64,000 nucleotides of DNA from Thermodesulfobacteriota bacterium (GCA_035325995.1 DAOKYU010000001.1:282581-346580), one strand, 5' to 3'. Counted from the first letter of the stretch, positions 8,245 to 16,783 are shown. Program-made: numbers and translations. The notes: a model not told the origin generated them from the sequence alone.

Positions 8245-8781
8245 TCAGGGCCGGGTTATCTCGTACCAGATGTTTTTCTGGTACCCCTGCGCGTCTACCT
8301 CGGAGAGCTGCTTTCCGGCGACGGGGGTCGTGCCGTCGCACTTCCAGTCGTAGACGGTCGAATGGCCCGTTACGTACATGGGGATAAAGTCGGAGTTTGC
8401 ATTTTCCTTACAGTATTCGTTCATACCTTCCGTCGGCTCCTTGCTTACGTCGGCCTTCGATTCGCAGGGGAGGTTGGCCCCGACGTTGCACGCATAGACC
8501 TTACCGTCCATGCATCTCCAGTAAGTCCCCTTCATGAAAATGTCGAGCGGTGTGGATTCGGGGGAGCCGAACGCCTTCTTAAGGCCCCTGGCTATCGACT
8601 CGGGAACCTCGGGGCCCGTGTAATCCGCGCCGGGGGAGTCTACAGTCCCCGCCGACTCGCAGTAGGTGAACGGGTTGTCGAATGTCTTGCCCGAATCGGG
8701 GGATTTATCCTCGGCCGTACACGACACGGATGCCATGAGCACTGCGGGAACAATCAGCATAAAGGTCGGAAACTTTTTCAT
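8245..8781 (-). CDS. Hypothetical exported Cys-containing protein, possible lipoprotein
   Basis: I do not recognise the family. The 178-residue product has an N-terminal signal (MKKFPTFMLIVPAVLMASVSC). The Cys at 21 could be lipidated, though SVSC is not a good lipobox. Six more cysteines follow (TYCES, YWRCMDG, YACNVG, LPCES, EYCKEN, DWKCDG), likely three disulfides in the periplasm. GGAGG lies eight bases before the ATG. It is alone on the minus strand between the FkbM gene and a plus-strand gene. Confidence 0.65.
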   Translation of the reverse strand: MKKFPTFMLIVPAVLMASVSCTAEDKSPDSGKTFDNPFTYCESAGTVDSPGADYTGPEVPESIARGLKKAFGSPESTPLDIFMKGTYWRCMDGKVYACNVGANLPCESKADVSKEPTEGMNEYCKENANSDFIPMYVTGHSTVYDWKCDGTTPVAGKQLSEVDAQGYQKNIWYEITRP

Positions 8782-8951
8782 TTCGATATCCTCCGGGCGC
8801 CGCCGCTCGAATATTTTTATCAGGAGCCGGAACGCCTAGAAAAATTATATAGCATGGACGTAATTTTAATAATACTGCATTTTGAAGACCGGGGCCGTGG
8901 TTGCGGCTGCCGGAGACTGGTGTAATTTAGTTATATATCTGAAGACGATAA

Positions 8952-9902
8952 ATGATTAGCTCGATTCCTCTAAGCTGGTATAGAAGCCGGAAGACCTCGA
9001 TGATTCTGAGGAGCGTTTCACTCCCGCTCTCGCACGTGGACTGGATCTACACGGGAGGCGTGCCGCTCGAAAGCTCGTTCGAGGAGATATACGGCGAGCT
9101 CTTGTCGAGGTTCGGGAGCGGGTTCCTCATAAGGGGGTGCTCTCCCGAGATAGCTGATTTCCTCGGGCGGAGCGGGTGCGAGGCGGTCGTTACGGGCTCG
9201 GAAGCCGTTATAGACATCGGGGGCTGGAGGCCCGGGGCGTCCCTCGGCGAGCTTTCGCGGCGCGGCCTCAAGCCGGGGAGAGTGAAGGAAATCGCCTATT
9301 CGCAGGAGAATATGAAAAGGCTCGAAGCGCTCCGGACGCGCACTCCATACGGCGGAAAGCCGTTCCTTAAATATCTCTTCCGGACGGGATACGACGAGGA
9401 CATGAGGTGCTTCGTTCACGCGGACGAGGACGGCGGGTGGCTCGGGGCCGTGACCGTTTCGAGGACGGGGCCCGACTCGGCGCACGTCGAGGCGATGCTG
9501 AGGTCGGCGCGGTCTCCCGTCGGCGTTATGGAGTCGCTTTTCGTATACGTCATACGCGCGCTCGGCGGGGATGGTTACAGGGAGCTCAGCCTGGGGGAGG
9601 TGCCTTTCGTACGTCCGCCGGGGCTCACGGTGGAGGCTGCCGGCATGCAGTCACTCAAGGAGAGGTTTCTTTTCGGCTCCGGGCATTTCCTGAGGTTCGC
9701 TTACAATTACAAAAGCCTCTTCAGGTTCAAGGACAAGTTCAATCCAGCGTGGCGGCCTGTTTACATGTGCGGGAGCCGTTCCGTTCCGTTTCGGGCGCTC
9801 GCGGACGTGTTTATAAAAACCGGGTACTGCAGCCTTTCGGGCTCGGAGCTGGTGTCGGGGTTAAAGAGCCTCGCGTCATCTCCTTTCAAAAAACGCCCGT
9901 GA
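8952..9902 (+). CDS. DUF2156 (MprF C-terminal-like) GNAT-fold acyltransferase
   Basis: The C-terminal half matches the DUF2156 fold found in phosphatidylglycerol lysyltransferases, especially FAYNYKSLFRFKDKFNPAW, the typical YxFKxKFxPxW signature. The 316-residue protein has no membrane helices, so it is the soluble catalytic part only, unlike full MprF, which has a flippase domain. It may transfer an acyl or aminoacyl group to a lipid or other acceptor; the substrate is not evident. It is preceded by an AT-rich leader and followed by a long gene-free stretch, so it is probably monocistronic. Confidence 0.7.
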   Translation: MISSIPLSWYRSRKTSMILRSVSLPLSHVDWIYTGGVPLESSFEEIYGELLSRFGSGFLIRGCSPEIADFLGRSGCEAVVTGSEAVIDIGGWRPGASLGELSRRGLKPGRVKEIAYSQENMKRLEALRTRTPYGGKPFLKYLFRTGYDEDMRCFVHADEDGGWLGAVTVSRTGPDSAHVEAMLRSARSPVGVMESLFVYVIRALGGDGYRELSLGEVPFVRPPGLTVEAAGMQSLKERFLFGSGHFLRFAYNYKSLFRFKDKFNPAWRPVYMCGSRSVPFRALADVFIKTGYCSLSGSELVSGLKSLASSPFKKRP

Positions 9903-10472
9903 ATTCGAGGAGCCCTTTTAATTCAAAACTCCAATACCGACACATCGTCATCGCCGTCACTATGAAGCTTTTTTTAAGAATGCCGTTTAAGCCTTGCGCG
10001 GCCCTAACCGGAATTCTGTGGGAAATGGAAAGGCTCTGCGGGGGTATGTTGGCGAACGGGAGGAGTATTTTTGCGCCAAGCCTCTCAGGTTTGATTCAAG
10101 ATTCGGGAAGTTGGACGTCATAATTTGAGTATCACTTTAAGATTATTTCACGTAACGGTTTCAAGACGGTAGTGCCGGATGAAAAGTCGTAACCGGCTGT
10201 TATCACGCCGATTTGTAAAGTGAAACGGGCCCGGCACGGGGAGTCTAATGCGTATTTTCAGCTTTCCGGCAATTAGCTAAAGGTGATTGTATTGCGAGAA
10301 GCTTGAATTAATGAAAGATCGCAGACATTCCGGCAAAACATCTTGTCTGTAAGAATTTACATGAAACGTTCTTTTTCCGTCCGGCTCTGGCCGCGGTCTT
10401 TTTTGTCAGGGGAGGACAGGGCCATATTAGTGTATAATTAAGTTCCAAGCAACCGAAATCCAACGATTAAAC
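9903..10472. other. Long intergenic region (570 bp), no gene recognised
   Basis: No convincing coding frame, tRNA or known RNA is seen. The region is more AT-rich than its surroundings. A perfect TATAAT at 10433-10438 sits about 35 bases before the VanZ-like gene and is the likely -10 element, but no good -35 lies at 16-18 bases. The rest could hold a small RNA, which I cannot show. Confidence 0.4.
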
Positions 10473-10856
10473 ATGCTCCAGCTCATTTTCATCGCCTATG
10501 TGGTTTTCGTAATCGCCGCGAGCCTGGTCCCGGAAGCAGGCACAAGCGTCGTGGCGTACAATGACAAGATTGCGCACCTGGCGGCGTATTTCGTCATGGG
10601 CGTCCTCGCGTGGACGGCTGTCACGACCATGAAGAGGAAACTCTACCTTCTTTTCTCTTCCGTCGTTCTCGGGGTCGTGCTGGAGCTGGTTCAGGAATTC
10701 GTCCCGGGCAGGTCCATGGACGCCGCCGATGCCGCCGCCAACGCGGCGGGCATAGTGCTGGCTTATCTCGTGTGCAGGTTCTGCGCCGAGTACGTCGGAT
10801 GGGGGACTTTCTCGCCCGGGGGTAAGGAGAAATACCCCTCCGGAGGAGCGGAATGA
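10473..10856 (+). CDS. VanZ-like membrane protein
   Basis: The 127-residue protein has about four hydrophobic segments and the VanZ-like pattern: SLVPEAG near the end of helix 1, YNDKIAHLAAYFVMGVLAW (DKxxHxxxY), then LELVQEFVPGRSMDAADAAAN (ExxQxFxPgRxxdxxDxxaN). The family takes its name from the teicoplanin-resistance protein, but most members are uncharacterised inner-membrane proteins. Its stop overlaps the start of the beta-CASP gene by four bases (ATGA), so the two are translated together. A drug-resistance role should not be assumed. Confidence 0.8.
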   Translation: MLQLIFIAYVVFVIAASLVPEAGTSVVAYNDKIAHLAAYFVMGVLAWTAVTTMKRKLYLLFSSVVLGVVLELVQEFVPGRSMDAADAAANAAGIVLAYLVCRFCAEYVGWGTFSPGGKEKYPSGGAE

Positions 10857-12280
10857 ATATAAAGTTTTGCGGAGCGGCGAGGACGGTGACGGGAAGCTGC
10901 CACCTGCTGACGCTGGACGACGGGTTCAAGATACTTCTCGACTGCGGGCTTTACCAGGGGCGGGACGACGAGCTGGTCGACTTTAACCGTACGTGGCTCT
11001 TCGATCCCGCGGACATAGACTCGATGGTGCTGTCGCACGCGCACATAGACCACAGCGGCCGCATACCCAGGCTCGTCAGGGACGGATACAGGGGGGAGAT
11101 ACTGACGACGAGCGCGACCAGGGACCTTTCGGCCGTGATGCTGCTGGACAGCGCCAAGATACAGGAAAAGGACGCGAGCTATATAAAAAAGAAGAACAGG
11201 AAAAGGGAGAGGGGACGGCGCAAGATCAAGGGTCCGGCGGTAGAGCCGCTTTACACCGACAAGGACGTGTTCGAATCGCTCCAGAGCTTTGTCGGAGTAA
11301 GCTATGACGTGTGGCACGAGATAAGAAAGGGCGTATCCGTGCAGCTTAGGGACTGCGGCCACATATTCGGGAGCGCCAGCGTTACGCTAAGAATAGACCG
11401 GAACGGAAAGCCGCCCGTAAAAATCGGGTTCAGCGGGGACATTGGGAGGCCGAAGAGGCCCATATTGAAGGACCCCGTGCCCATGGAGGACCTCGACTAC
11501 CTGATTACCGAGAGCACGTACGGCGGAGTGAAGCACAGCCAGCTCCCGCAGGACGAGGACGAGCTTCTCCGCATAATCAACGACTGCATCGAAAAAAGGG
11601 GGAAGCTTGTCATCCCGGCGTTCAGCGTGGGGAGGACCCAGGAGATCGTCTACACACTCGACAAGCTCGAGAACGAGGGACGCCTGCCCGAGATACCCGT
11701 CTTCGTGGACAGCCCGATGGCCATCAACGCGACGGAGGTCTTCAGGCTCCATCCGGAGTGCTTCGACGAGGGCATAGCGGAGTATGTGCTGAACGACCCC
11801 GATCCCTTCGGTTTCAACAAGCTGAAATATATCCGTACCACGGAGGAGTCGAAGCGGCTCAACAGCCTGACGGGGCCGGCCGTCATCATAAGCGGATCGG
11901 GCATGCTCACGGGGGGAAGGGTGCTCCACCATTTGGTGAACACCGTAGAGCACGAGCGCCACACGATTCTCATCGTAGGTTTCTGCGCCCCGTATACGCT
12001 CGGCGACAAGATAAGGCGGCGAGAGAAGAAGCTCTGGATATTCGGGAAGGAAAGGACGCTCAGGGCGCACGTCGAGATCATGGATTCCTTCAGCGCCCAC
12101 GGCGACGAAGACGAGATGCTGGGCTATCTTTCGGGGCTCGACAGGGAGAAGCTGAAGAAGGTGTTCCTCGTCCACGGGGAGTATGACAGGCAGGAGAAGT
12201 TCAAGTCCGCCCTCGAAAGGGAGGGGATGAGGGACGTCGTGATTCCGGAGCTGGGAAGCACGTTCGAGATAGAAGTTTAG
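10853..12280 (+). CDS. MBL-fold beta-CASP RNA nuclease
   Basis: The 475-residue protein is a metallo-beta-lactamase fold nuclease with a beta-CASP insert, of the CPSF73/YSH1-like group that processes RNA. The zinc motif SHAHIDHSGR carries His62, His64, Asp66 and His67. Further conserved points are the GCGHIFGSAS-like block (RDCGHIFGSASV), SGDIGR, the beta-CASP motifs VDSPMA and SGSGMLTGGR, and the C-terminal FSAHGDEDE and VHGE. A Lys/Arg-rich stretch (about residues 114-128) may contact RNA. It overlaps the VanZ-like gene by four bases. Confidence 0.9.
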   Translation: MNIKFCGAARTVTGSCHLLTLDDGFKILLDCGLYQGRDDELVDFNRTWLFDPADIDSMVLSHAHIDHSGRIPRLVRDGYRGEILTTSATRDLSAVMLLDSAKIQEKDASYIKKKNRKRERGRRKIKGPAVEPLYTDKDVFESLQSFVGVSYDVWHEIRKGVSVQLRDCGHIFGSASVTLRIDRNGKPPVKIGFSGDIGRPKRPILKDPVPMEDLDYLITESTYGGVKHSQLPQDEDELLRIINDCIEKRGKLVIPAFSVGRTQEIVYTLDKLENEGRLPEIPVFVDSPMAINATEVFRLHPECFDEGIAEYVLNDPDPFGFNKLKYIRTTEESKRLNSLTGPAVIISGSGMLTGGRVLHHLVNTVEHERHTILIVGFCAPYTLGDKIRRREKKLWIFGKERTLRAHVEIMDSFSAHGDEDEMLGYLSGLDREKLKKVFLVHGEYDRQEKFKSALEREGMRDVVIPELGSTFEIEV

Positions 12281-12296
12281 GAAGGACTATTACTAC

Positions 12297-12319
12297 ACCG
12301 GCCTCGTCCGACCGCCGGT
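12297..12319. terminator. Hairpin between convergent genes
   Basis: ACCGGC (12297-12302) pairs with GCCGGT (12314-12319) in the 40-base gap between the convergent beta-CASP and mepA genes. Only three T follow on the plus side, so it is a weak candidate. Confidence 0.3.
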
Positions 12320-12320
12320 T

Positions 12321-13175
12321 TCATGCGCCGCCGTCCAGTATAGCGATACATTCTTCGGGAAGCTTCGGCCTCACGGTTTGGCCCGAGCTCTTCTTCGGCT
12401 TGATTTTCCCGCCGGCCGTGAACCACGAGGCGAGGTCGCTACCGCACCCGGTGTCGTGTGTGTTTACCGGATCCTGCGGCACGCACGAGCCGTTGCCCTC
12501 GGGGCATTTGAGCCGAACGTGGAAATGGCCGTCGTGCCCGTACCACGGGCGGAGCTTCGCGAGCCACGACTCGCCGGGGTATTCGGAGCAGAGCTTTCTC
12601 TTTATGAACGGATTCACGAATATCCTGTCTACGTCGGCGTAGGAAGCGGCCGCCTTCACTATCCTGCCTATTCTGTCGTCCCATTTGGAATCGTCAACCC
12701 CCGTTCGCTGATCGTTAAGGACGGACTGGGGGAAAATGCTCTCCCGCTCGCGGACGGTGAGGCTCCTTTGAAGGGCTATGGGGTGCTGCCAGTAGAGGAT
12801 GTCGGCGTCGAGGCCCGTCTGGTGGCTGCTGTGCTCGTCGAGCATGGGGCCGCCCGTTTGCCGGGCGACGTCGCCTACGAGGATGATTCCGTTTACGTAC
12901 TCGTTCACGCGCTTCCCGAGGTCCACGATGAATTCTATGGTCTCGGGGTTCGCGAAGTATCTGCCCCGCCCGGGCCTTATGACCTGAAAGCCTTCGCCTT
13001 CCATCGGGATGGCCGCGGAGTTCCTCATGCACCCGGCTGTGTAGGTGCCTATGGATTGCGTTGCAGACGCCGAGGCGGAAGATGCGGCGCGGGCCCCGTC
13101 CGTCACGGACGTATACGCGAGCGTCCCCGCCAGTATCACAAGCAACGAAAGTGTAGTAAATCGTGGGAAAATCAT
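12321..13175 (-). CDS. mepA: Penicillin-insensitive murein endopeptidase MepA
   Basis: MepA is a periplasmic LAS-type zinc peptidase that cuts D-Ala-mDAP cross-links of peptidoglycan. The 284-residue protein starts with a signal peptide (MIFPRFTTLSLLVILAG, cleavage near GARA). It has the zinc motifs EHSSHQTGLDADI (HxxxxxxxD) and WYGHDGHFHVRLKCP (HxH). Cysteines near the N-terminus and C-terminal third may form disulfides, as in E. coli. I choose the ATG at 13175 because upstream in-frame residues are not signal-like; a TATAAT on this strand lies about 30 bases upstream. Confidence 0.9.
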   Translation of the reverse strand: MIFPRFTTLSLLVILAGTLAYTSVTDGARAASSASASATQSIGTYTAGCMRNSAAIPMEGEGFQVIRPGRGRYFANPETIEFIVDLGKRVNEYVNGIILVGDVARQTGGPMLDEHSSHQTGLDADILYWQHPIALQRSLTVRERESIFPQSVLNDQRTGVDDSKWDDRIGRIVKAAASYADVDRIFVNPFIKRKLCSEYPGESWLAKLRPWYGHDGHFHVRLKCPEGNGSCVPQDPVNTHDTGCGSDLASWFTAGGKIKPKKSSGQTVRPKLPEECIAILDGGA

Positions 13176-13272
13176 CGTATGGACAGCCGGCTTTATTACG
13201 AATGAATTATACACCAACCGGCGCGTTCTTGAAGGGGCGTAAATCGAGAGCCGGGCTGTTATAAAATAATAA

Positions 13273-13288
13273 TCAACTAAGTGGTTGA
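13273..13288. promoter_or_regulatory. ArsR-type operator, site 1
   Basis: Inverted repeat TCAAC-N6-GTTGA. It overlaps the -35 hexamer of the arsR promoter, so binding would block RNA polymerase. Confidence 0.75.
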
Positions 13289-13313
13289 CAAATGCCGGGC
13301 AGTATTCTATACT
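13285..13313 (+). promoter_or_regulatory. Strong sigma70-type promoter of the arsR-SRPBCC pair
   Basis: TTGACA (13285-13290), a 17-base spacer and TATACT (13308-13313). The expected transcription start falls at about 13320-13321, which is the A of the arsR ATG, implying a leaderless transcript. Confidence 0.75.
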
Positions 13314-13328
13314 CAACTGTATGGTTGA
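13313..13328. promoter_or_regulatory. ArsR-type operator, site 2
   Basis: Second copy of TCAAC-N6-GTTGA, exactly 40 bases (about four helical turns) from site 1. It spans the predicted transcription start and the ATG. Confidence 0.75.
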
Positions 13329-13671
13329 ATATAAGAACGCGAATCTGGATAACGTCCTTCACGCGCTGTCTAACTCCACGAGGAGAAATATCGTCCTTCA
13401 GCTCGCGAAAGAGGACCTCACGGTGAACGAGCTGGCGGAGAAATATGAAATGTCTCTCCAGGCCGTGTCCAAGCACATACAGGTGCTTGTGAAGTCGGGG
13501 CTCGTCGTAAAGCGGAAATCGGGCCGGGAGCGGCTCTGCAGGGTGAGCTACGGGCCCCTCGAATCGGTCTCGGACATGCTGGACGAATTCAGGCGGTTCT
13601 GGGAGGCGCGCATGGATTCTCTCGAAAAATACTTTGAAAATCGGAAGACAGGAGGTGACGCCGGTGAGTGA
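13321..13671 (+). CDS. ArsR-family transcriptional repressor (SRPBCC-linked subgroup)
   Basis: The 116-residue winged-helix protein has the usual start VEYKNANLDNVLHALSNSTRR, the recognition region YEMSLQAVSKHIQVL and a wing KRKSGRERLCR. The C-terminus FRRFWEARMDSLEKYF is typical of the ArsR subgroup paired with SRPBCC proteins. No metal-binding Cys pair is seen. I choose ATG 13321: a TTG at 13285 would translate through the promoter, and the protein then starts as its relatives do. It probably represses its own promoter through two identical half-site operators. Its 3' end overlaps the SRPBCC gene by eight bases. Confidence 0.9.
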   Translation: MVEYKNANLDNVLHALSNSTRRNIVLQLAKEDLTVNELAEKYEMSLQAVSKHIQVLVKSGLVVKRKSGRERLCRVSYGPLESVSDMLDEFRRFWEARMDSLEKYFENRKTGGDAGE

Positions 13672-14083
13672 AGCAGCGGTAGTCGTCAAAAGGGTTATAA
13701 AAGCCGACCCGGAGCGGGTGTTCGAGGCGTTTACGAAGCCCGAGATCATGAACGAATGGTTTTACGGGATGGATGAGGGGACGGCGGAGGTATCGAACAC
13801 GCTCGAAGCAGGGGGCGGGTTCAGTATCAACATGCGCTCGGTGGACGGGACGGAATACATGCATACGGGCGAGTACAGGGAGATCGTGCCGCACGAGAAG
13901 CTCGTTTTTACGTGGAACTCGAACTTCGCGAAGGATACGGTCGTTACCGTCAGCTTTCGCCCGGTGCCCGGCGGGACGGAGGTGACGATAATGCACGAGC
14001 TGCTCACGGTTTCCGAGAGGGAGCCCCACAGGAGGGGCTGGACCGTTTGCCTTGGCAACCTTGGGAGATTGTTTACACGATGA
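13664..14083 (+). CDS. SRPBCC / AHSA1-domain protein
   Basis: The 139-residue protein is a START-like (AHSA1) domain with a hydrophobic ligand cavity. Landmarks are the first strand VVVKRVIKADPERVFEAFT, then WFYGM, the GEYREIVPHEKLVFTW strand pair, and a final helix EPHRRGWTVCLGNLGRL. Members are nearly always paired with an ArsR regulator; the natural ligand is unknown. I choose the GTG at 13664, four bases after a perfect GGAGGTGA; the start further upstream would extend into the arsR gene. Co-expression with arsR is clear. Confidence 0.87.
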   Translation: MSEAAVVVKRVIKADPERVFEAFTKPEIMNEWFYGMDEGTAEVSNTLEAGGGFSINMRSVDGTEYMHTGEYREIVPHEKLVFTWNSNFAKDTVVTVSFRPVPGGTEVTIMHELLTVSEREPHRRGWTVCLGNLGRLFTR

Positions 14084-14322
14084 GCGGTATTAATGAACTG
14101 ACCGCGAGCATCTGTGTATTTCCATATAATGCGGATTGTGCTCCACGGTACATCTCTCCCGGACGTACATCGACCCCGAGCCCTATCGATACCGACGGCT
14201 CCTCGAAATCACACAATATATTCCGGATATTCCCGGCACCAACGCATGGCATAGCATTTGCACATCCGTGGTGCAAGAGGTCATTAACAAAATAAATCAT
14301 AGTAATCCTGAGGTAATAAACA

Positions 14323-15072
14323 ATGAAAAACCAAACGCTGAAGCATGAAATCGTTTCCCCGGCGGAATGGCTGGAGGCCCGGGAGGAGCTACTGAAAAAG
14401 GAGAAGGAGCTGACCCGCGCGCGTGACGCGCTGGCAGCCGAGCGCCGGCGGATGCCGTGGGTAGCCGTCGGGAAGGCGTACGAGTTCGACGGGCCGAAAG
14501 GCAAGGCGAGTTTGCTCGACATGTTCGAAGGCCGCCGTCAACTGATCATCTATCGTGCCTTCTTCGAGCCCGGCGTGTCCGGCTGGCCCGAGCATGCCTG
14601 CATCGGCTGCTCCATGGTAGCCGACCAAGTCGGCCACCTTGCCCATCTGAACGCCCGCGACACCACGCTCGCGTTCGCCTCGCGCGCGCCGCAGGCGGAC
14701 ATCGAGCGTTTGAAGGCGCGAATGGATTGGCATATCCTGTGGTACACCATCACGGACGACTTCGACAAAGACTTCGGCGTGGACGAGTGGCACGGCACGA
14801 ACGCGTTTATTCGCGACGGCAACCGCGTGTTCCGTACCTACTTCATCGACAAGCGGGGCGACGAGGCGCTCGGGAGCACCTGGAGCTACCTCGATATGAC
14901 TGCGCTCGGGCGCCAGGAGGAGTGGGGGGACTCGCCCGAGGGCTACCCTCAGACCCCGCCGTACGAGTGGTGGAACCGGCACGACGAATATGGCGACGCC
15001 CGGCCGTCCCGGGAGTGGAACGCCCAGGTCGAGCGCGGTATCCGGGCCGGGCAAGGACGGCGGCGCCCGTGA
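14323..15072 (+). CDS. DUF899 thioredoxin-like family protein, probably acquired
   Basis: The 249-residue protein matches the DUF899 family: VSPAEWLEAREELLKKEKELTRARD at the start, RRMPWVAVGKAYEFDGPKG, HACIGCSMVADQVGHLAHL (CxxC, Cys near 90-93), and GTWSYLD-like plus PPYEWWNRHDEY at the end. The fold is thioredoxin-like and the function unknown; such genes often sit beside ArsR/SRPBCC pairs. Codon use is foreign: all 26 Arg codons are CGN and none of 10 Ile codons is ATA, while neighbours favour AGG and ATA. Start ATG 14323 follows GAGGTAATAAAC. It overlaps the next gene by four bases. Confidence 0.88.
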   Translation: MKNQTLKHEIVSPAEWLEAREELLKKEKELTRARDALAAERRRMPWVAVGKAYEFDGPKGKASLLDMFEGRRQLIIYRAFFEPGVSGWPEHACIGCSMVADQVGHLAHLNARDTTLAFASRAPQADIERLKARMDWHILWYTITDDFDKDFGVDEWHGTNAFIRDGNRVFRTYFIDKRGDEALGSTWSYLDMTALGRQEEWGDSPEGYPQTPPYEWWNRHDEYGDARPSREWNAQVERGIRAGQGRRRP

Positions 15073-15416
15073 GCGGCCGTCGTTGCTGCGGAGCAGGATC
15101 GAGGAGCCCTGACGGCGAGGCGGTTCCGAAACAGACCACGCGCGCCGGCGTGCGCCCGCGGTCGTTTTTTCGGCGGCTCCGGGACACGGCCGGATGGGTA
15201 GTACCGGGCGCAGTGCTGGTGCTCCTGCCCAAGTGCCCGGTGTGCATCGCGGCCTACGTTGCGTTGGCGACGGGGATCGGAATTTCCGTATCGGCCGCGT
15301 CGTCCCTGAGAGCGGCCGTCGTGATAATCTGCGTGTCGTCTCTCTCGTTTCTCGCGGCAAGGCGGATGTGCCGATACCTCGCTTCTCTATCGGGAATCAA
15401 GGGCACGGCGCGCTGA
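15069..15416 (+). CDS. Small CxxC membrane protein following DUF899
   Basis: A 115-residue frame starting at GTG 15069 overlaps the DUF899 stop by four bases (GTGA). After a basic N-terminus of about 40 residues it has two hydrophobic segments, GAVLVLLPKCPVCIAAYVAL and a later LRAAVVIICVSSLSFLAA. The PKCPVCIAAY motif is like that of small uncharacterised membrane proteins that carry a CPxC pair near a helix and may bind metal or thiols. I do not know its function. Arg codons are mostly CGN, as in the DUF899 gene, so both may have arrived together. Confidence 0.6.
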   Translation: MSGRRCCGAGSRSPDGEAVPKQTTRAGVRPRSFFRRLRDTAGWVVPGAVLVLLPKCPVCIAAYVALATGIGISVSAASSLRAAVVIICVSSLSFLAARRMCRYLASLSGIKGTAR

Positions 15417-15511
15417 GGGGCCGCCGGCGGCTCGCGGCTTCTCCGCACAAGAGCTACTCCCCGGGACCGAAACGGGCTATAATTCATGTGAACGAATCCC
15501 GGGGGTGGAGA

Positions 15512-16783
15512 ATGAAGATTCTGCTTGCAGTATCTGCAATATTATTGTTGTCGGTATCGGCGCTGTTCGTGGCCGGGGGGTGCGACGGCGGGTCGGGCGG
15601 GGCGGCGCCGGACAATCCTGTAACGAGGGTGGACAACCCCGGGACGCTGACCGGGATCGAGTGGTCGGTCGTGGCGACGCCGGTGTATCCGGTGACAGGG
15701 TCCGACGGCCTCGTACACCTGGCTTACGAGATAAAATTCGCGAACGTGACGGGCTCGGCGACGACGGTCAGGATAGATTCCGTCGAGGTCGTCGATCCGG
15801 AAAACGACGACAGGGTTATATCCACGGTAAAGAATACCGCCTTCGACGGGACGGACATAACGTACAAGCTCAGGAATTTCGACGTGCCGATCACATTCGG
15901 CACGGCTAATTACTCGGACATGCTCGGCCCGGGACAGTTCGGCGTAATGTACATGACCGTCACTTTCGAAAACGAGGAGGAGGTCCCCCGTTTTCTCGGC
16001 CACAGGGTAACGATGTCTCTCCCGGACTTCCCGGACAGAGGGACTGTTACGGCGACAGGCGGATATACGGAGGTGAGTACCGACAGGGCTGTCGTTCTGA
16101 GCCCGCCGCTCAAGGGCGACCGCTGGCTCGATGCGGACGGCTGCTGCGAAACGATAGGCCTCCACCGGTTCGTCGTAAATCCTATAGACGGCAAGCTCAG
16201 GCTTTCGGAGCGCTACGCGATAGACTTCGTCCGGCTCGACGAGGACGGGAGACTCTATACCGGCGACCAGTCGGTCCTGGCCAACTGGCATTACTACGGA
16301 GCCGACATCCATTCCGCCGCGGAGGGCAGGGTGGTCGGGGTTTTAGACGGACTTCCGGACCAGCCGCCGGGCCAGCTCCCTACGGACGCTACGATAGTGA
16401 CCGCGGGCGGTAACCACGTCGTCGTGGATATAGGCGGCGGCCGGTACGCCTTTTACGCGCACATGATCCCCGGCAGCATAACAGTGAAGGAGGGGGACTT
16501 CGTGAAGAGGGGGCAGCACATAGGAAACCTCGGAAACTCGGGGAATACCGACGGGCCGCACCTTCACTTCCACGTAATGGACAGCCCTGCTCCGCTTAAC
16601 TCGAACGGCCTGCCTTACGTCTTCGATTCGTGGGCGTACCAGGGGAAGGTTATAGGCGGCAGTCTCGAGGAAACCAACGATAATCTCATGGCCGGCAATC
16701 CCGCCGAAGTCGATATCACGGGGAACGGCAGTATGAAGAAGGAAGAGCTTCCGTTTACGAACGATATAATAGGGTTCGAGTAA
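15512..16783 (+). CDS. M23-family peptidase lipoprotein (LytM domain)
   Basis: The 423-residue product begins with a signal peptide ending in VAGGC (lipobox-like, Cys about 23), so it is probably a lipoprotein. A beta-rich unknown region (about residues 45-230) is followed by a LytM/M23 zinc domain: ANWHYYGADIHSAAEGRVV carries the first His/Asp pair and TDGPHLHFHVMD carries the HxH. YAFYAHM and VKRGQHIGNLGNSGNT fit the same domain. M23 enzymes cut peptidoglycan peptides or act as amidase activators; both zinc motifs look intact. A TATAAT lies at 15478-15483. It is followed by a hairpin at 16785. Confidence 0.85.
   Translation: MKILLAVSAILLLSVSALFVAGGCDGGSGGAAPDNPVTRVDNPGTLTGIEWSVVATPVYPVTGSDGLVHLAYEIKFANVTGSATTVRIDSVEVVDPENDDRVISTVKNTAFDGTDITYKLRNFDVPITFGTANYSDMLGPGQFGVMYMTVTFENEEEVPRFLGHRVTMSLPDFPDRGTVTATGGYTEVSTDRAVVLSPPLKGDRWLDADGCCETIGLHRFVVNPIDGKLRLSERYAIDFVRLDEDGRLYTGDQSVLANWHYYGADIHSAAEGRVVGVLDGLPDQPPGQLPTDATIVTAGGNHVVVDIGGGRYAFYAHMIPGSITVKEGDFVKRGQHIGNLGNSGNTDGPHLHFHVMDSPAPLNSNGLPYVFDSWAYQGKVIGGSLEETNDNLMAGNPAEVDITGNGSMKKEELPFTNDIIGFE

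Noticed and set aside
10403..10438. TTGTCA and TATAAT as a promoter pair before the VanZ-like gene
   Set aside because: The spacing is 24 bases, too long for a sigma70 promoter; only the TATAAT is kept as a note.
10473..10856. VanZ-like gene as part of a glycopeptide resistance operon
   Set aside because: No vanH, vanA, vanX, vanR or vanS relatives are nearby; most VanZ-like proteins are unrelated to resistance.
14136..14348. 70-residue frame between the SRPBCC and DUF899 genes
   Set aside because: It runs into the DUF899 start in another frame, has no start signal and no family trait; it could be a gene remnant, but that cannot be supported.
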